Shown: positions 8,375-19,003, numbered from the stretch's first letter. The stretch: 64,000 nucleotides of DNA from Alphaproteobacteria bacterium (GCA_030424865.1 JAUHVR010000002.1:1-64000); one strand, 5' to 3'. Made by a program: numbers and translations. The notes: generated by a model from the sequence alone, not told the origin.

Positions 8375-9139
8375 ATGCTGGTGGTGATCTCGCCGGCCAA
8401 ACGGCTGGATTGGAGCGAACGCGCGGTCACGATGACCGAGCCCGAGTTCGGTGCGGACGCGGTGCGGCTGGCCAAGACGGCGCGCAACCTGACCCTGGGC
8501 GGCCTGCGCGATCTGATGGATCTGAGCGACGACCTGGCGCGGCTGAACCGCGACCGGTTCCGTGTGTTTTCGGACACACCGGATGGTGAAGCGGTGCGCC
8601 CGGCGGCGCTGGCCTTTGCGGGCGACACTTACCAGGGGCTTGAGGCGGGATCGCTTGACGACGAAGAGATGCGCTGGGCGCAGGATCACCTGCGGATCCT
8701 GTCGGGGCTTTACGGGCTTTTGCGGCCGCTGGATGCCATCCAGCCCTACCGGTTGGAGATGGGCAGCCGTTTGAAGACGCGGCGGGGCAAGTCGCTGTAT
8801 GACTATTGGCGGGACCAGATCGCCAAGTCGCTGCGTGCGCAGGCCGATGCCTTGGGGACCGACGTGCTGATCAACTGCGCAAGCCAGGAATATTTCGGCG
8901 CGGTGCCGCTGAAGGCGCTGAAGCTGCGGGTGGTGACGCCGCAGTTCCTTGAGGACAAGCCGGGCGGGCCCAAGATGGTCAGCTTCTTTGCAAAGCAGGC
9001 GCGGGGCGCGATGGCGCGCTACGTGGTGCAGCGCCGGTTGACGGACCCCAAGGCCATTCTCGAGTTCGACAGCGGTGGCTACGCCTACAGGCCCGATCTG
9101 TCAGCGCCCGACACGCCGGTCTTTGTCCGGGCCGCGTGA
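8375..9139 (+). CDS. yaaA: Peroxide stress protein YaaA (DUF328/UPF0246)
   Basis: YaaA limits intracellular iron and protects DNA during peroxide stress in E. coli; the family has a helix-hairpin-helix-like DNA-binding fold. The 254-residue product matches the full family length and motifs: MLVVISPAKRLDW at the start, the LSGLYGLLRPLD segment, P.RLEMG..L.T..G..LY..W, INCASQEYF and the C-terminal FDSGGYAY. It starts 33 bases after recQ, so the two may be co-transcribed. Its last 39 bases overlap the convergent histidine kinase gene. Confidence 0.93.
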   Translation: MLVVISPAKRLDWSERAVTMTEPEFGADAVRLAKTARNLTLGGLRDLMDLSDDLARLNRDRFRVFSDTPDGEAVRPAALAFAGDTYQGLEAGSLDDEEMRWAQDHLRILSGLYGLLRPLDAIQPYRLEMGSRLKTRRGKSLYDYWRDQIAKSLRAQADALGTDVLINCASQEYFGAVPLKALKLRVVTPQFLEDKPGGPKMVSFFAKQARGAMARYVVQRRLTDPKAILEFDSGGYAYRPDLSAPDTPVFVRAA

Positions 9140-11281
9140 GTCCTGACGGGGGTGATGCTGTTCAAGCATGTCGATCAGGGCCTGCTTGCGCAGAGGCTTG
9201 GTCAGATAATCGGTCAGACCCTGGGCCAGGATGTCCTCTCTGTCGCCTGACATGGCATGGGCTGTGACCGCGATGATCGGAACCTGCGCGCCGCCGGGCA
9301 GTCCGCGAATGCGGGCGGTGGCCTCTTTGCCGTCCATGATGGGCATCGAGATGTCCATGAAGACGATGTCCGGCGAAAGCCGTTCGTAAGCCTCGACCGC
9401 CTCGACGCCATTGTTGGCGAACGTCAGGTCCAGGTCGCAATCTGTGACCATCTTCTGGAACACGAACTGGTTGGTCTTGTTGTCCTCGGCGACCAGCACC
9501 GTCAGACGGGCGTGTTCCGAGGATGATCGTGGCCCGGGCGCGGCCTTGTGCGTGAACATGATCGGCGCGGATACCGCGGCCTGTGCCCCGGATTTGGCCA
9601 GTTCGGACAGCAACAGCCGCTGCGGCGCAGAGCGTGGAAGAACCGATTGAACCCAGCGGGCCGCGGCGTTTGCGGACAAGCGGTTGGGGTCGTCCGAGAC
9701 GACCACGATCGGCACCTTGTTTCCCGCCTCACGCAGCTTTTCGGCCAAGGCCAGACAGGTCATCTCGGGCAGGGGATCTTCGATCAGCAGCACGTCGAAC
9801 CCTGTGTGCGCAGCCTCGACCGTGTCATGAGCCGTGTCACAGGTTGCGGTCTGGATGCCCAGACCCCGCAGCTGGGTGCACAGTGCCTCGCGCCCTGCGG
9901 AAGGGGGGCCGGTGACCAGGGCCGCATTCAACCAGTCGGGTTTTTCCAGCGGGCCCTCGGTTTCACCCGCGACATGCGGCAGGGTCACGCGCAGGCCGAA
10001 ACAGCTGCCGACGCCCGGTTCGCTGTCGACCCAGACATCGCCATTCATCATTTCGATCAGCCGTTTCGAGATTGCCAGACCAAGACCCGTGCCTTCGTAC
10101 TTGCGGTTTCTGGATCCGTCGACCTGATTGAATTCGCCGAATATGTTGGTCAGCTGCTCTTTGGGGATGCCGATGCCCGTGTCCTCGACCGTCAGGTGAA
10201 CGGCGGTGGCGTCGTCCCCGTCCGGCAGGCCGACGGCCCGGACCATGACCTGACCTTTTTCGGTGAATTTCACGGCGTTTCCGACAAGATTGGTCAGCAC
10301 CTGTCGCACGCGCCCGGCATCGCCAAGGAAGGACGACGGGGTGAACAGGTCGCAGTCGACCAGAAGGTCGATGCCCTTTTCCCTGGCGGTGGGTTGCAGC
10401 AGCACGACCACCTCGTGGATGACGCGTTCCAGATCGAACGGCGCCATCTGCAGAACAAGGCGATCCGCTTCGATTTTCGAATAGTCGAGGACATCGTTGA
10501 TGATGACCAGCAAGGCCTCACCCGAGTTGCGGATCGTGTCGACGTAAAGCTCTTGCTCTTCGGTCATCTCGGTTCCGGCCAGCAGGTCTGCGATGCCGAT
10601 CACGCCATTCATCGGAGTGCGGATTTCGTGGCTCATGTTGGCCAGAAAGGCCGACTTGGCCCGGTTTGCGGCTTCAGCCCGGCGTTGGGCGGCGCGCAGG
10701 CGTTTTTCGGACCGGACGGAATCAGTGATGTTCATGGCAAGGGTGACCATGTCACCGGACGGGCCGCGTCGGTCGACGATGCGGATGTACTGATTGTTCC
10801 ACAGCCGCAGGACCTCGGGCGCGGGGGTGTGGGACCGCCAGCGCCGCATCATCCGTGCGCGCCATTCGGCGGCCGGTTCGCCCTGCGTGTCAATGATGCC
10901 TTCGTCCGTCAAAAGCCGCAGGATGCGGTCATAGCTGATCCCCGGCACTACGTCTTCGATGCCGTCAAAGACGCTCAGGTACGACGGATTGGCCGAGATC
11001 AGCACACCGCTTGAATTGAAAAAGGCAAATCCGTCCTGGATCGTGTGTAACGACAGCCAAAGACGTTGCTCGGCGATCTGCACCTGTTCGTTTGCCGCGG
11101 TCAGATCGGATTTGACCTGTTCGTTTTCGGCCTGCGTTTCTTCGACCCGGTGCGTCAGGGCGCGGGCATGGGCGTCCAGCTTGCGATTGGCTGCCATCAA
11201 TTCCGCCTGCTTCAATTCCAGCAGACGCTCAGCGGCAAGTCTGGCCCGCCGCTCTTGGGCGAGTCGCGTGGCAATGGACAT
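9101..11281 (-). CDS. Hybrid sensor histidine kinase with two receiver regions
   Basis: The product has about 726 residues. It has no signal peptide or membrane segment, so it is probably cytoplasmic. In order: a coiled coil (about 5-75), a PAS domain (about 75-185), HisKA with His218 ([12 protein letters not shown]), an HATPase domain with the N, G1 and G2 boxes ([24 protein letters not shown]), a degenerate receiver-like region where the phospho-Asp position is Glu (LLIEDPLP), and a canonical C-terminal receiver (AEDN, FMDISMP.MDG, VTAHA, LTKPL). I chose ATG 11281 (MSIATR); an upstream start at 11296 is possible. Signal and output are unknown. Confidence 0.9.
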   Translation of the reverse strand: MSIATRLAQERRARLAAERLLELKQAELMAANRKLDAHARALTHRVEETQAENEQVKSDLTAANEQVQIAEQRLWLSLHTIQDGFAFFNSSGVLISANPSYLSVFDGIEDVVPGISYDRILRLLTDEGIIDTQGEPAAEWRARMMRRWRSHTPAPEVLRLWNNQYIRIVDRRGPSGDMVTLAMNITDSVRSEKRLRAAQRRAEAANRAKSAFLANMSHEIRTPMNGVIGIADLLAGTEMTEEQELYVDTIRNSGEALLVIINDVLDYSKIEADRLVLQMAPFDLERVIHEVVVLLQPTAREKGIDLLVDCDLFTPSSFLGDAGRVRQVLTNLVGNAVKFTEKGQVMVRAVGLPDGDDATAVHLTVEDTGIGIPKEQLTNIFGEFNQVDGSRNRKYEGTGLGLAISKRLIEMMNGDVWVDSEPGVGSCFGLRVTLPHVAGETEGPLEKPDWLNAALVTGPPSAGREALCTQLRGLGIQTATCDTAHDTVEAAHTGFDVLLIEDPLPEMTCLALAEKLREAGNKVPIVVVSDDPNRLSANAAARWVQSVLPRSAPQRLLLSELAKSGAQAAVSAPIMFTHKAAPGPRSSSEHARLTVLVAEDNKTNQFVFQKMVTDCDLDLTFANNGVEAVEAYERLSPDIVFMDISMPIMDGKEATARIRGLPGGAQVPIIAVTAHAMSGDREDILAQGLTDYLTKPLRKQALIDMLEQHHPRQDSRGPDKDRRVGR

Positions 11282-11451
11282 GCAGTACTCCGACAATTGC
11301 CGCCAATTTTCCCGTTCTAGGTGAAAATCGGCTTAACGCTCTTGGCCCTGAGGTGTCGAAACGTCGGGAAAACCTGACTTGGCCGGTCTCTGACGTTGCC
11401 AGCTTTGGCCCGCGCGTGGCACCATACCCGTATTTGAGACGGGAGGATTCC

Positions 11452-14400
11452 ATGCGACGCATTTTCAGTGCAGCGGTTGCCCTATGCCTGGCGGCCATTC
11501 CGGTGCTTGCCCAGGAAAGCTGGCTGCCCGACCGGCGCGTGATCGTTTCACGTGATATGGATTTCTTTGGCTCTGACATCCAGGCGCTGTTTGACACCGA
11601 TCAGGCCTCGTGCGAGCGGCTGTGCCTGAACAATCCGGACTGCAAGGCCTTCACGTTCAACTCTCGCTCAAACGCCTGTTTCCCCAAGACCAGCGTAGTC
11701 GACCGACAGGATTTTGCCGGCGCGATCTCGGCCGAAGTGGTCGATACGGTCGCCAAGACCAAGCAATTGGCCGCCAAACGGGCAAGCGAGCTGGATTTCC
11801 TCAGCGCCTATGACTTGCGGCGCGCGCGGGATCAGGCGGCGAAGATCGGCTTCAAATATGCAGGGGGCAAATGGCCGGTCGATACCCTGCTGAACACCGC
11901 CGACGTGCGGTTAGAAGATGGCAACCACGCCAGCGCCGCCCAGTGGGCGGGCGCGGCGACGGCCCAAAGTGACCTGCCCGAGCATTGGGAACTGTATGCC
12001 GTCCTGTCCTACGAGATGATCGAAAAGGCGGGCGACAGCCGCGACCGGCGTCGCTATCGCGAACAGGCGTTGTTGGCCACGATCAACACCTATCTGCGCG
12101 CCGATGGCGAGCGGATGCGCCAGCGGGCGCTGATCCGCATGGCCCGCGCGCTTGAAGCCGAAAAACGCGGTCGCGACATGATCCCGGCGCTGCGTCTGGC
12201 GGAATCGCTGGGCGAGGACCTGGAGGTGGCCGAGTTGCTGGACAACGCCATCGGCAAATATGGCTTCCGTATCACCGATAACGCGGTGACGTCGGACACC
12301 TCGGAACCCACGATCTGTGCCACCTTCTCGGAACCGCTGATCCGCGTCGGGGCGGATTACGCGCCCTATGTCCGCCTGCCGGATGACCGGCTGGCCGTGA
12401 CCTCGTCAGGCAACCAGATCTGCGTCGAGGGCGTTTCGCACGGGACACGCTATACGATCACCTTCCGCTCGGGCCTTCCGGCCGAAAGCGGCGAAAAGCT
12501 GATCAAGGACATCCCGATCACGCTTTATGTGCGCGACCGTACGCCTTCGGTCCGCTTCCCGGGACGGGCCTACGTGCTGCCGCGCACCGCGAATGCCGGT
12601 CTGCCGATTGAAACCGTGAACCTGGAAACAGTTGATCTGACCCTGCGCCGCGTCAGCGACCGCAACCTGATGCGCGCCATTCAGGACAGCTATTTCGGAC
12701 GCCCCCTGTCGCGCTACCAGGAGGACCAGTTCAGCCAGGAGATTGCCGAGGACATCTGGTCCGGCGTGGGCGAGGTGAAGAACTCGCTCAACACCGACAT
12801 GACCACCCGTCTGCCAATGGGCGAGGTCATTGGCGATCTGCCCGCAGGCATTTACGCCCTGTCTGCCGAGGTGCCGGATGCCGATCCCTATGACAGTGCG
12901 CCTGCAACGCAATGGTTTGTGCTGTCCGACATCGGTCTGACGACGCTGAAGGGCGCAGACGGCCTGCATGTCTTTGCCCGTGGACTTGGGGATGCCGCCC
13001 CGCAGGAAGGGCTGACCGTGACTTTGCTGAGCCGCGCCAACCGGGTGCTGGCCACGGCCACGACGGATGCCGAGGGCCATGCTCTCTTTGGTCCGGGCCT
13101 TGTGCGCGGCACTGCAGGCGCAGCGCCTGCGCTTGTCATGGCCGAGATGGGCGATCAGGACCTTGCGTTCCTGTCGCTGACCGATCCTGCCTTCGACCTG
13201 TCGGATCGTGGCGTCGAAGGCCGCGAACCCGCCGGTCCGCTGGACGTTTTCCTGGCCACCGACCGCGGCGCCTATCGCGCCGGTGACACGATCCACGCCA
13301 CGGCGCTGGTGCGCGATGGTCAGGTGCAGGGCGTCTCGGACCTGCCGGTCACGGCAATCCTGACGCGCCCCGATGGCGTTGAGTACTCACGCCATGTCTC
13401 GGCTGCCGGATCGGCGGGCGGGCATGTCTTTGCCCTGCCGCTGTCACCCTCGGTTCCGCGTGGGGCCTGGCGGGTCGACATCATGGGCGACGTGGATGCG
13501 CCCGCACTGGCCAGCGCCAAGGTGCTGGTCGAGGATTTCATTCCCGAACGCATCGACTTTGACCTGACCCTGCCCGATGGCCCGATCCTGCCCGGCAATC
13601 CGCCGCAGCTGAAGGTCGATGTCGAATACCTGTTCGGCGCACCGGGGGCTGATCTGCCCATCGAGGGTGATCTGCTGCTCAAGGCCCGCCGTACGTTGAA
13701 GGACTTCCCCGGCTACAAATTCGGTCAGTACGATGTCAGCGCTTCGACCCAATACGGCGGTCTGGGCGGTGACGTGCGCACCGACGCGCTGGGCGCGGCG
13801 CTGGTCGATTTGCCGATGCCGCAGCCCGAACGGGCCGACCGCCCGCACGAGGCCGAGCTGATCGTCCGCGTGGCCGAAGGCTCGGGCCGTCCGGTCGAAC
13901 GCCGCATCACCCGCGCCGTTGCGCCTGCCGGTCCTATGATCGGGATCAAGCCGCTGTTCGAAGACGTGGTGGCCGAAGGCACCGAAGCCGGGTTCGAAGT
14001 CATCGCGGTGGGCCCCGATCTGAAGCGCATCGAGATGCCGGTGCGCTGGTCACTGAACCGGGTCAGCACGCGCTACCAGTGGTATCAGCTTTACGGTCAG
14101 TGGGACTGGGAACCGGTCACAACCCGGCGCGAGGTCGCCAGTGGCACCGCCACGCTGGGTGCGGACGCGCTGAAGGTCGCCGCCCCGGTCGATTGGGGCC
14201 GCTATGAGCTGGTCGTGGAACGCGCCGATGGCGACTATGTCGCCGCCTCGCAGGACTTCTATGCCGGATGGTACGCGCCAGCCGACGCGACCGAAACGCC
14301 CGATACGCTGGAGCTGTCGCTCGACAAGCCCGGTTATCTGAGCGGCGAGACCGCGAACCTGCGCATCGTCCCGCGTTATGCGGGCACGGCGCTGGTCACC

Positions 14401-16893
14401 GTCATGTCGAACCGCGTGATCGCCATGAAAGCGGTTGAGGTCAGCGAAGGCGAAAACACGATCCCGCTGGACGTGACGGACGAATGGGGCGCGGGGGCCT
14501 ATGTCACCGCCTCGGTCATCCGCCCGATGGACGTGGCCAGCGGCCAGAACCCGGCCCGTGCGCTGGGGCTGAGCTATGCGCCGGTTGATCCGGGTGTCCG
14601 TCAGCTTGACGTGACTGTCGAGGCAGCTGCAGAAAGCGACCCACGTGGACCTCTGCCTGCGACCGTGCGCGTTGAAGGCATTGCCGAAGGCGAAACTGCC
14701 TTTGTCACCGTTGCTGCCGTGGACGTGGGCATTCTGAACCTGACGGGCTTTCAAAGCCCCGACCCCTCGGATCACTACTTTGGACAACGACGCCTGGGGA
14801 TGGAGATCCGCGACATCTATGGCCGCCTGATCGATGGACAGGCGGGCGCGATGGGGCGGCTTCGGTCCGGCGGTGATGCGCTGGCCAACACCAATCTGGG
14901 GGATCCGCCGGTCAGCGAAGAGCTGGTGGCCTATTTCTCGGGCCTCGTCGTAGTCGGAGAGGATGGCGCGGCGCAAGTCAGCTTTGACATCCCCGAATTC
15001 AACGGCACCGTGCGCCTTATGGCTGTCGCCTGGTCGCCCACCGCCGTGGGTCAGGCCGAGGCCGATGTACTGATCCGCGATCCGGTGGTGGTGACCGCCA
15101 GCCTGCCGCGGTTCCTGGCGCCGGGCGACAGCTCGCGCATGTTGCTCGAAATCGTGCATGCCGAAGGCCCCGCCGGAGACATGGCGCTGGAGGTGGCGGC
15201 AGAGGGTCTGGCGATGGATACCACCGGCCTGCCGGACACGGTGACCCTGGGCGCCAAGGCCACGGCCAAACTGGTGGTGCCCTTCACCGCCCGCTCGGTG
15301 GGCGACCACAGCATCACCGTTGCGCTGACCACGCCAGACGGCCAGCGTCTGGAAAAAGAGCTGGCGCTTGGCGTTCGGATCAACGATCCGGCCATTTCGG
15401 CCACGCGCCGCCTGTCGCTGGCCCCGGGCGAAACCTTTACGCTGGATCAAGAGGTCTTTGCCGGGCTGCGTATGCCGACGGCCGAGGCGCTGGTCTCGGC
15501 TGGCCCGCTGGCCCGCTTTGACGCGCCCGGTCTGATCGCCACGCTGGACCGCTACCCATATGGCTGCACCGAACAGGTGACCTCGCGCGCGATGCCCCTG
15601 CTGTATCTCTCGAGCGTGGGTGAGGCGATGGGCCTTGGCGACCTGCCGCAGCTGCAGGACCGCGTCGATCAGTCGATTGAGCGCATCCTGACGCGGCAAA
15701 GCTCGAACGGCGCCTTTGGACTGTGGTATCCCGACAGCGGCGATGTCTGGCTGGATGCCTATGTCACCGACTTCCTGTCCCGCGCCCGCGCGCAGGGCTA
15801 TGACGTGCCCGAACAGGCGTTCCAGATGGCGCTGGACAACCTGCGGAACGAAATCTCGTATGCAGCCGACTTTGATCTGGGCGGCGAAGCGGTTGCCTAT
15901 GCCCTGATGGTCCTGGCCCGCGAAGGCCGCGCGGCTGTGGGTGATCTGCGCTATTACGCCGATGAAAAGGCCGATGCCTTTGGCACGGCGCTGGCGCAGG
16001 CACAGCTTGGCGCGGCGCTGGCCTATTACGGAGACCAGCTGCGGGCCGACAAGATGTTCGGACACGCCGCGCAGCGGATCTCGGGCCAGATGCGGGACGA
16101 AAACGCCTATTGGCGCGCGGACTACGGGTCGAATCTGCGGGACGCGGCGGGGCTGTTGGCGCTGGCCGTCGAAAGCGGCAGCAACGCCATCAACCGTGAC
16201 CTGCTGACCGCCCGGATCGGCGGCACCATCCGCGAGATGTCGACGCAAGAGAAAAGCTGGGCGCTTCTGGCGGCGCACGCCATGGTCAAGGACCCAAATG
16301 TCTCGGGTCTGGCGCTGGATGACGAACCGGTCGAAGGGCCCTTTGTGCGGCGGCTCGACGGCGCAGCCCTGCAGCCGATGCGCCTGACCAACACCACGGA
16401 CCTACCGACCGACATCACGCTGACCGCCATCGGCGTGCCCGAGGTGGCGGAACCGGCGGGCGGCTATGGCTACAGCATCGAGCGCAGCTACTACACGATG
16501 GAAGGTCAGCTGATCACCGGTCCCGTGACCATTGGTGACCGTCTGGTTGTCGTTCTGACCGTGCGTCCGGCCGAAAAGACCGGGGCGCGTCTGATGATCG
16601 ACGATCCGCTGCCGGCGGGGCTTGAGATCGACAACCCGAACCTGCTTCGGTCGGGGGATGTGCGCGCGCTTGACTGGCTCGACACGAATACGGCGCGGCA
16701 TACCGAGTTCCGCTCGGACCGCTTCCTGGCCGCCGTGGACTGGCGCAGCGAGAATTCCCTGCGTCTGGCCTATGTGGTGCGCGCAGTCAGCCCCGGTGAT
16801 TTCCACCACCCGGCGGCGCTGGTCGAAGACATGTACCGTCCGCAGTACCGGGCTTACACCGACACCAAGCGGTTGATCGTCGTCCAGCCATGA
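11452..16893 (+). CDS. yfhM: Bacterial alpha-2-macroglobulin with N-terminal PAN domain
   Basis: The 1813-residue periplasmic protein traps proteases that attack the cell wall. It has a signal peptide (MRRIFSAAVALCLAAIPVLAQ), a PAN/apple-like cysteine module at about 45-95 (CERLCLNNPDCKAFTF...ACF), several macroglobulin domains, and a thioester site with Cys1372 (YGCTEQV). It therefore belongs to the thioester-bearing type. I chose ATG 11452 with its GGGAGG ribosome site; the upstream in-frame codon at 11353 would bury the signal peptide. Its stop overlaps the pbpC start (ATGA), the classical pairing with PBP1c. Confidence 0.95.
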   Translation: MRRIFSAAVALCLAAIPVLAQESWLPDRRVIVSRDMDFFGSDIQALFDTDQASCERLCLNNPDCKAFTFNSRSNACFPKTSVVDRQDFAGAISAEVVDTVAKTKQLAAKRASELDFLSAYDLRRARDQAAKIGFKYAGGKWPVDTLLNTADVRLEDGNHASAAQWAGAATAQSDLPEHWELYAVLSYEMIEKAGDSRDRRRYREQALLATINTYLRADGERMRQRALIRMARALEAEKRGRDMIPALRLAESLGEDLEVAELLDNAIGKYGFRITDNAVTSDTSEPTICATFSEPLIRVGADYAPYVRLPDDRLAVTSSGNQICVEGVSHGTRYTITFRSGLPAESGEKLIKDIPITLYVRDRTPSVRFPGRAYVLPRTANAGLPIETVNLETVDLTLRRVSDRNLMRAIQDSYFGRPLSRYQEDQFSQEIAEDIWSGVGEVKNSLNTDMTTRLPMGEVIGDLPAGIYALSAEVPDADPYDSAPATQWFVLSDIGLTTLKGADGLHVFARGLGDAAPQEGLTVTLLSRANRVLATATTDAEGHALFGPGLVRGTAGAAPALVMAEMGDQDLAFLSLTDPAFDLSDRGVEGREPAGPLDVFLATDRGAYRAGDTIHATALVRDGQVQGVSDLPVTAILTRPDGVEYSRHVSAAGSAGGHVFALPLSPSVPRGAWRVDIMGDVDAPALASAKVLVEDFIPERIDFDLTLPDGPILPGNPPQLKVDVEYLFGAPGADLPIEGDLLLKARRTLKDFPGYKFGQYDVSASTQYGGLGGDVRTDALGAALVDLPMPQPERADRPHEAELIVRVAEGSGRPVERRITRAVAPAGPMIGIKPLFEDVVAEGTEAGFEVIAVGPDLKRIEMPVRWSLNRVSTRYQWYQLYGQWDWEPVTTRREVASGTATLGADALKVAAPVDWGRYELVVERADGDYVAASQDFYAGWYAPADATETPDTLELSLDKPGYLSGETANLRIVPRYAGTALVTVMSNRVIAMKAVEVSEGENTIPLDVTDEWGAGAYVTASVIRPMDVASGQNPARALGLSYAPVDPGVRQLDVTVEAAAESDPRGPLPATVRVEGIAEGETAFVTVAAVDVGILNLTGFQSPDPSDHYFGQRRLGMEIRDIYGRLIDGQAGAMGRLRSGGDALANTNLGDPPVSEELVAYFSGLVVVGEDGAAQVSFDIPEFNGTVRLMAVAWSPTAVGQAEADVLIRDPVVVTASLPRFLAPGDSSRMLLEIVHAEGPAGDMALEVAAEGLAMDTTGLPDTVTLGAKATAKLVVPFTARSVGDHSITVALTTPDGQRLEKELALGVRINDPAISATRRLSLAPGETFTLDQEVFAGLRMPTAEALVSAGPLARFDAPGLIATLDRYPYGCTEQVTSRAMPLLYLSSVGEAMGLGDLPQLQDRVDQSIERILTRQSSNGAFGLWYPDSGDVWLDAYVTDFLSRARAQGYDVPEQAFQMALDNLRNEISYAADFDLGGEAVAYALMVLAREGRAAVGDLRYYADEKADAFGTALAQAQLGAALAYYGDQLRADKMFGHAAQRISGQMRDENAYWRADYGSNLRDAAGLLALAVESGSNAINRDLLTARIGGTIREMSTQEKSWALLAAHAMVKDPNVSGLALDDEPVEGPFVRRLDGAALQPMRLTNTTDLPTDITLTAIGVPEVAEPAGGYGYSIERSYYTMEGQLITGPVTIGDRLVVVLTVRPAEKTGARLMIDDPLPAGLEIDNPNLLRSGDVRALDWLDTNTARHTEFRSDRFLAAVDWRSENSLRLAYVVRAVSPGDFHHPAALVEDMYRPQYRAYTDTKRLIVVQP

Positions 16894-18932
16894 GGCGCAT
16901 CGCCTTGATCCTGCTCGTCGCGCTGATGTTCGGCGCGGCGGCCCTGCGCGATGCCTTTGACCGATGGGTCGAGGCCACCGAGCTGCCGCTTTTGGTGCAC
17001 GAGGTCTCGACCGAGGTGCGCGATCGCGACGGTGACCTGCTGCGGGCCTATACGGTCGATGACGGGCGCTGGCGGCTGGCGGTCTCGCTGGATCAGGTTG
17101 ACCCGCAGTTCCTTGAGATGCTGATCGCCTACGAAGACAAGCGGTTCTATCGCCACGCCGGTGTTGATCCGGTTGCCATGTTGCGGGCGCTGGGGCAGGC
17201 CGCATGGCATGGCAAGGTGGTCTCGGGCGGGTCGACGCTGACGATGCAGGTCGCGCGGCTGTTGGAGGACAGCGGCACCGGACAGATGCGCGGCAAGCTT
17301 CGGCAGATCCGTGTCGCGCTGAAGCTGGAGCGCGAGGTCAGCAAGGACCGGATCCTGTCGCTTTATCTGCGGATTGCGCCTTATGGCGGCAATGTCGAGG
17401 GCATCCGGGCGGCAAGCCTGGCCTATCTGGGCAAGGAGCCCCGCCGTCTGACCCCGGCAGAGGCGGCCTTGCTGGTGGCCCTGCCTCAGGCACCCGAAAC
17501 GCGCCGCCCGGACCGGCGCCCGGACGCGGCCCACGCCGCCCGGGATCGCGTGCTGATGCGCATGGTCGGCGAGGGCGTGCTGGACCGCGACACCGCGCTT
17601 GCGGCGTTCCGCGATCCCTCGCCGCGCAAACGTCTGCCGTTTCCGCAGGTGGCCCCGCATCTGGCGGATCGTGCACGCGCCGAGGACCCCTCGCTGGCCC
17701 GTCACGATCTGACGATTGACGGCGACATCCAACGCGCGCTCGAGGATCTGGCCGCCCGCACGCTGGTGGGGCGCGACCCGATGGAATCGATTGCGATCAT
17801 GATCGCCGATCACCAGACGGGCGAGGTCCTGGCCTCGGTCGGGTCTGGTGGCTACAGCTCGGATACGGGCCGCCCCGGGTTTGTCGACATGACCCAGGCG
17901 CTGCGCTCGCCGGGGTCGACGCTGAAGCCTTTGGTCTACGGATTGGCCTTTGACCGGGGCCTCGTGCATCCCGAAACGCTGATTTCCGACACGCCGGTGC
18001 AGTTCGGCCGCTATGCGCCACAGAATTTCGATGGCCGGTTCCGAGGAGAGCTTCGGGTGTCCGAGGCGCTGCAGCTGTCGCTGAACGTGCCGGTTGTGCG
18101 GCTGGTCGAGGCGATGGGTCCGGCGCACCTGATGGCCGCGCTGCGCGCCGCCGGGGCCAAGCCCGATCTGCCGGGCGGTCAGCCCGGGTTGGCCGTGTCG
18201 CTTGGTGGTGTCGGCATGACGCTCGAGGATCTGATCACCGTCTACGCGATCCTGGCGCGGGGCGGAGAGGTTGCACCGCTGACGTGGCGGCAGGATCGGA
18301 CGGCGTCGTCGCACCACAGGCTGATGGGGGAAAGCGCGGCCTGGCATGTGGGGCATATCCTGGCTGGCATTCATCCCCCCGCGGCCGCTGGCCCGCGCGG
18401 GCGTGTGGCCTTTAAGACCGGGACCTCGTATGGGCACCGCGATGCCTGGGCGATTGGCTGGGACGGTCGTTTTGTTGTGGGCGTCTGGATGGGGCGTCCT
18501 GACGGAACACCCGTTCCCGGTGCCTTTGGCGGCAGCCTCGCGGCACCTGTGCTGTTCGAGGCGTTCCAGCGCGTGCGGGTCCGCGCCGAACCGCTGCCTC
18601 CGCCCCCGCCCGAGGCGCTTTTGGTGGCCAATGCCGCCTTGCCTCTGCCGTTGCAGGCGTTCCGCGGCGCCGGAGAGCTGCGTGACGCGGGCCCACGCCT
18701 TGAGCTGCAATTCCCGCCGGATGGCGCGCAGCTTTTGGCCGACTCTGCGGGCGTCCCGCTGCGTCTGCGCCATGGCACGGCGCCGTTCACGGTTCTGGCA
18801 AACGGCGCGGTGCTGGCCAGCGGAGTGCGCAGCGAAAGCTTTGTCATCCCGCTGACCGAGCCAGGGTTTTCCGACATCGCCGTCATCGACAGCGCCGGTA
18901 GATCCGACAGCGTCTCTATCGAATTGCGGTAG
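16890..18932 (+). CDS. pbpC: Penicillin-binding protein 1C
   Basis: PBP1C is a bifunctional peptidoglycan synthase. The 680-residue product has an N-terminal membrane anchor, a GT51 glycosyltransferase domain with the catalytic EDKRFYRHAGVD and GGSTLTMQ motifs, a transpeptidase domain with SxxK at Ser343-Lys346 (SPGSTLKP), SLN and KTGTSYGHRDAWAIG, and the C-terminal BiPBP_C domain rich in beta strands. It is coupled by a four-base overlap to the alpha-2-macroglobulin gene; known work suggests PBP1C repairs wall where the macroglobulin intercepts proteases. Confidence 0.95.
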   Translation: MRRIALILLVALMFGAAALRDAFDRWVEATELPLLVHEVSTEVRDRDGDLLRAYTVDDGRWRLAVSLDQVDPQFLEMLIAYEDKRFYRHAGVDPVAMLRALGQAAWHGKVVSGGSTLTMQVARLLEDSGTGQMRGKLRQIRVALKLEREVSKDRILSLYLRIAPYGGNVEGIRAASLAYLGKEPRRLTPAEAALLVALPQAPETRRPDRRPDAAHAARDRVLMRMVGEGVLDRDTALAAFRDPSPRKRLPFPQVAPHLADRARAEDPSLARHDLTIDGDIQRALEDLAARTLVGRDPMESIAIMIADHQTGEVLASVGSGGYSSDTGRPGFVDMTQALRSPGSTLKPLVYGLAFDRGLVHPETLISDTPVQFGRYAPQNFDGRFRGELRVSEALQLSLNVPVVRLVEAMGPAHLMAALRAAGAKPDLPGGQPGLAVSLGGVGMTLEDLITVYAILARGGEVAPLTWRQDRTASSHHRLMGESAAWHVGHILAGIHPPAAAGPRGRVAFKTGTSYGHRDAWAIGWDGRFVVGVWMGRPDGTPVPGAFGGSLAAPVLFEAFQRVRVRAEPLPPPPPEALLVANAALPLPLQAFRGAGELRDAGPRLELQFPPDGAQLLADSAGVPLRLRHGTAPFTVLANGAVLASGVRSESFVIPLTEPGFSDIAVIDSAGRSDSVSIELR

Positions 18933-18993
18933 CGCCCTTGCGGGCGCCGGAAACCTTCAAGGTTTCCGGTCCGTTTTCCTTGAAGGAAAACGG
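18932..18993. terminator. Three tandem palindromes between pbpC and thiolase gene
   Basis: Three inverted repeats abut one another. GCGCCC-TTGC-GGGCGC lies at 18932-18947. CCGGAAACCTT at 18947-18957 pairs with 18959-18969. CCGTTTTCCTT at 18971-18981 pairs with 18983-18993. The genes on either side converge, so a bidirectional transcription end is likely, though T-runs are short. The GGAAACC and GGAAAAC stems recur in the array at 39451-39572. Confidence 0.6.
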
Positions 18994-19003
18994 TTGCGCA
19001 CGG

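Noticed and set aside
9548-11014. 488-codon plus-strand ORF opposite the histidine kinase
   Set aside because: Antisense shadow frame; kinase motifs on the minus strand are unambiguous.
14050-16278. 742-codon minus-strand ORF opposite the alpha-2-macroglobulin gene
   Set aside because: Antisense shadow rich in Arg, Gln and His with no known motif; the plus-strand frame has signal peptide and thioester site.
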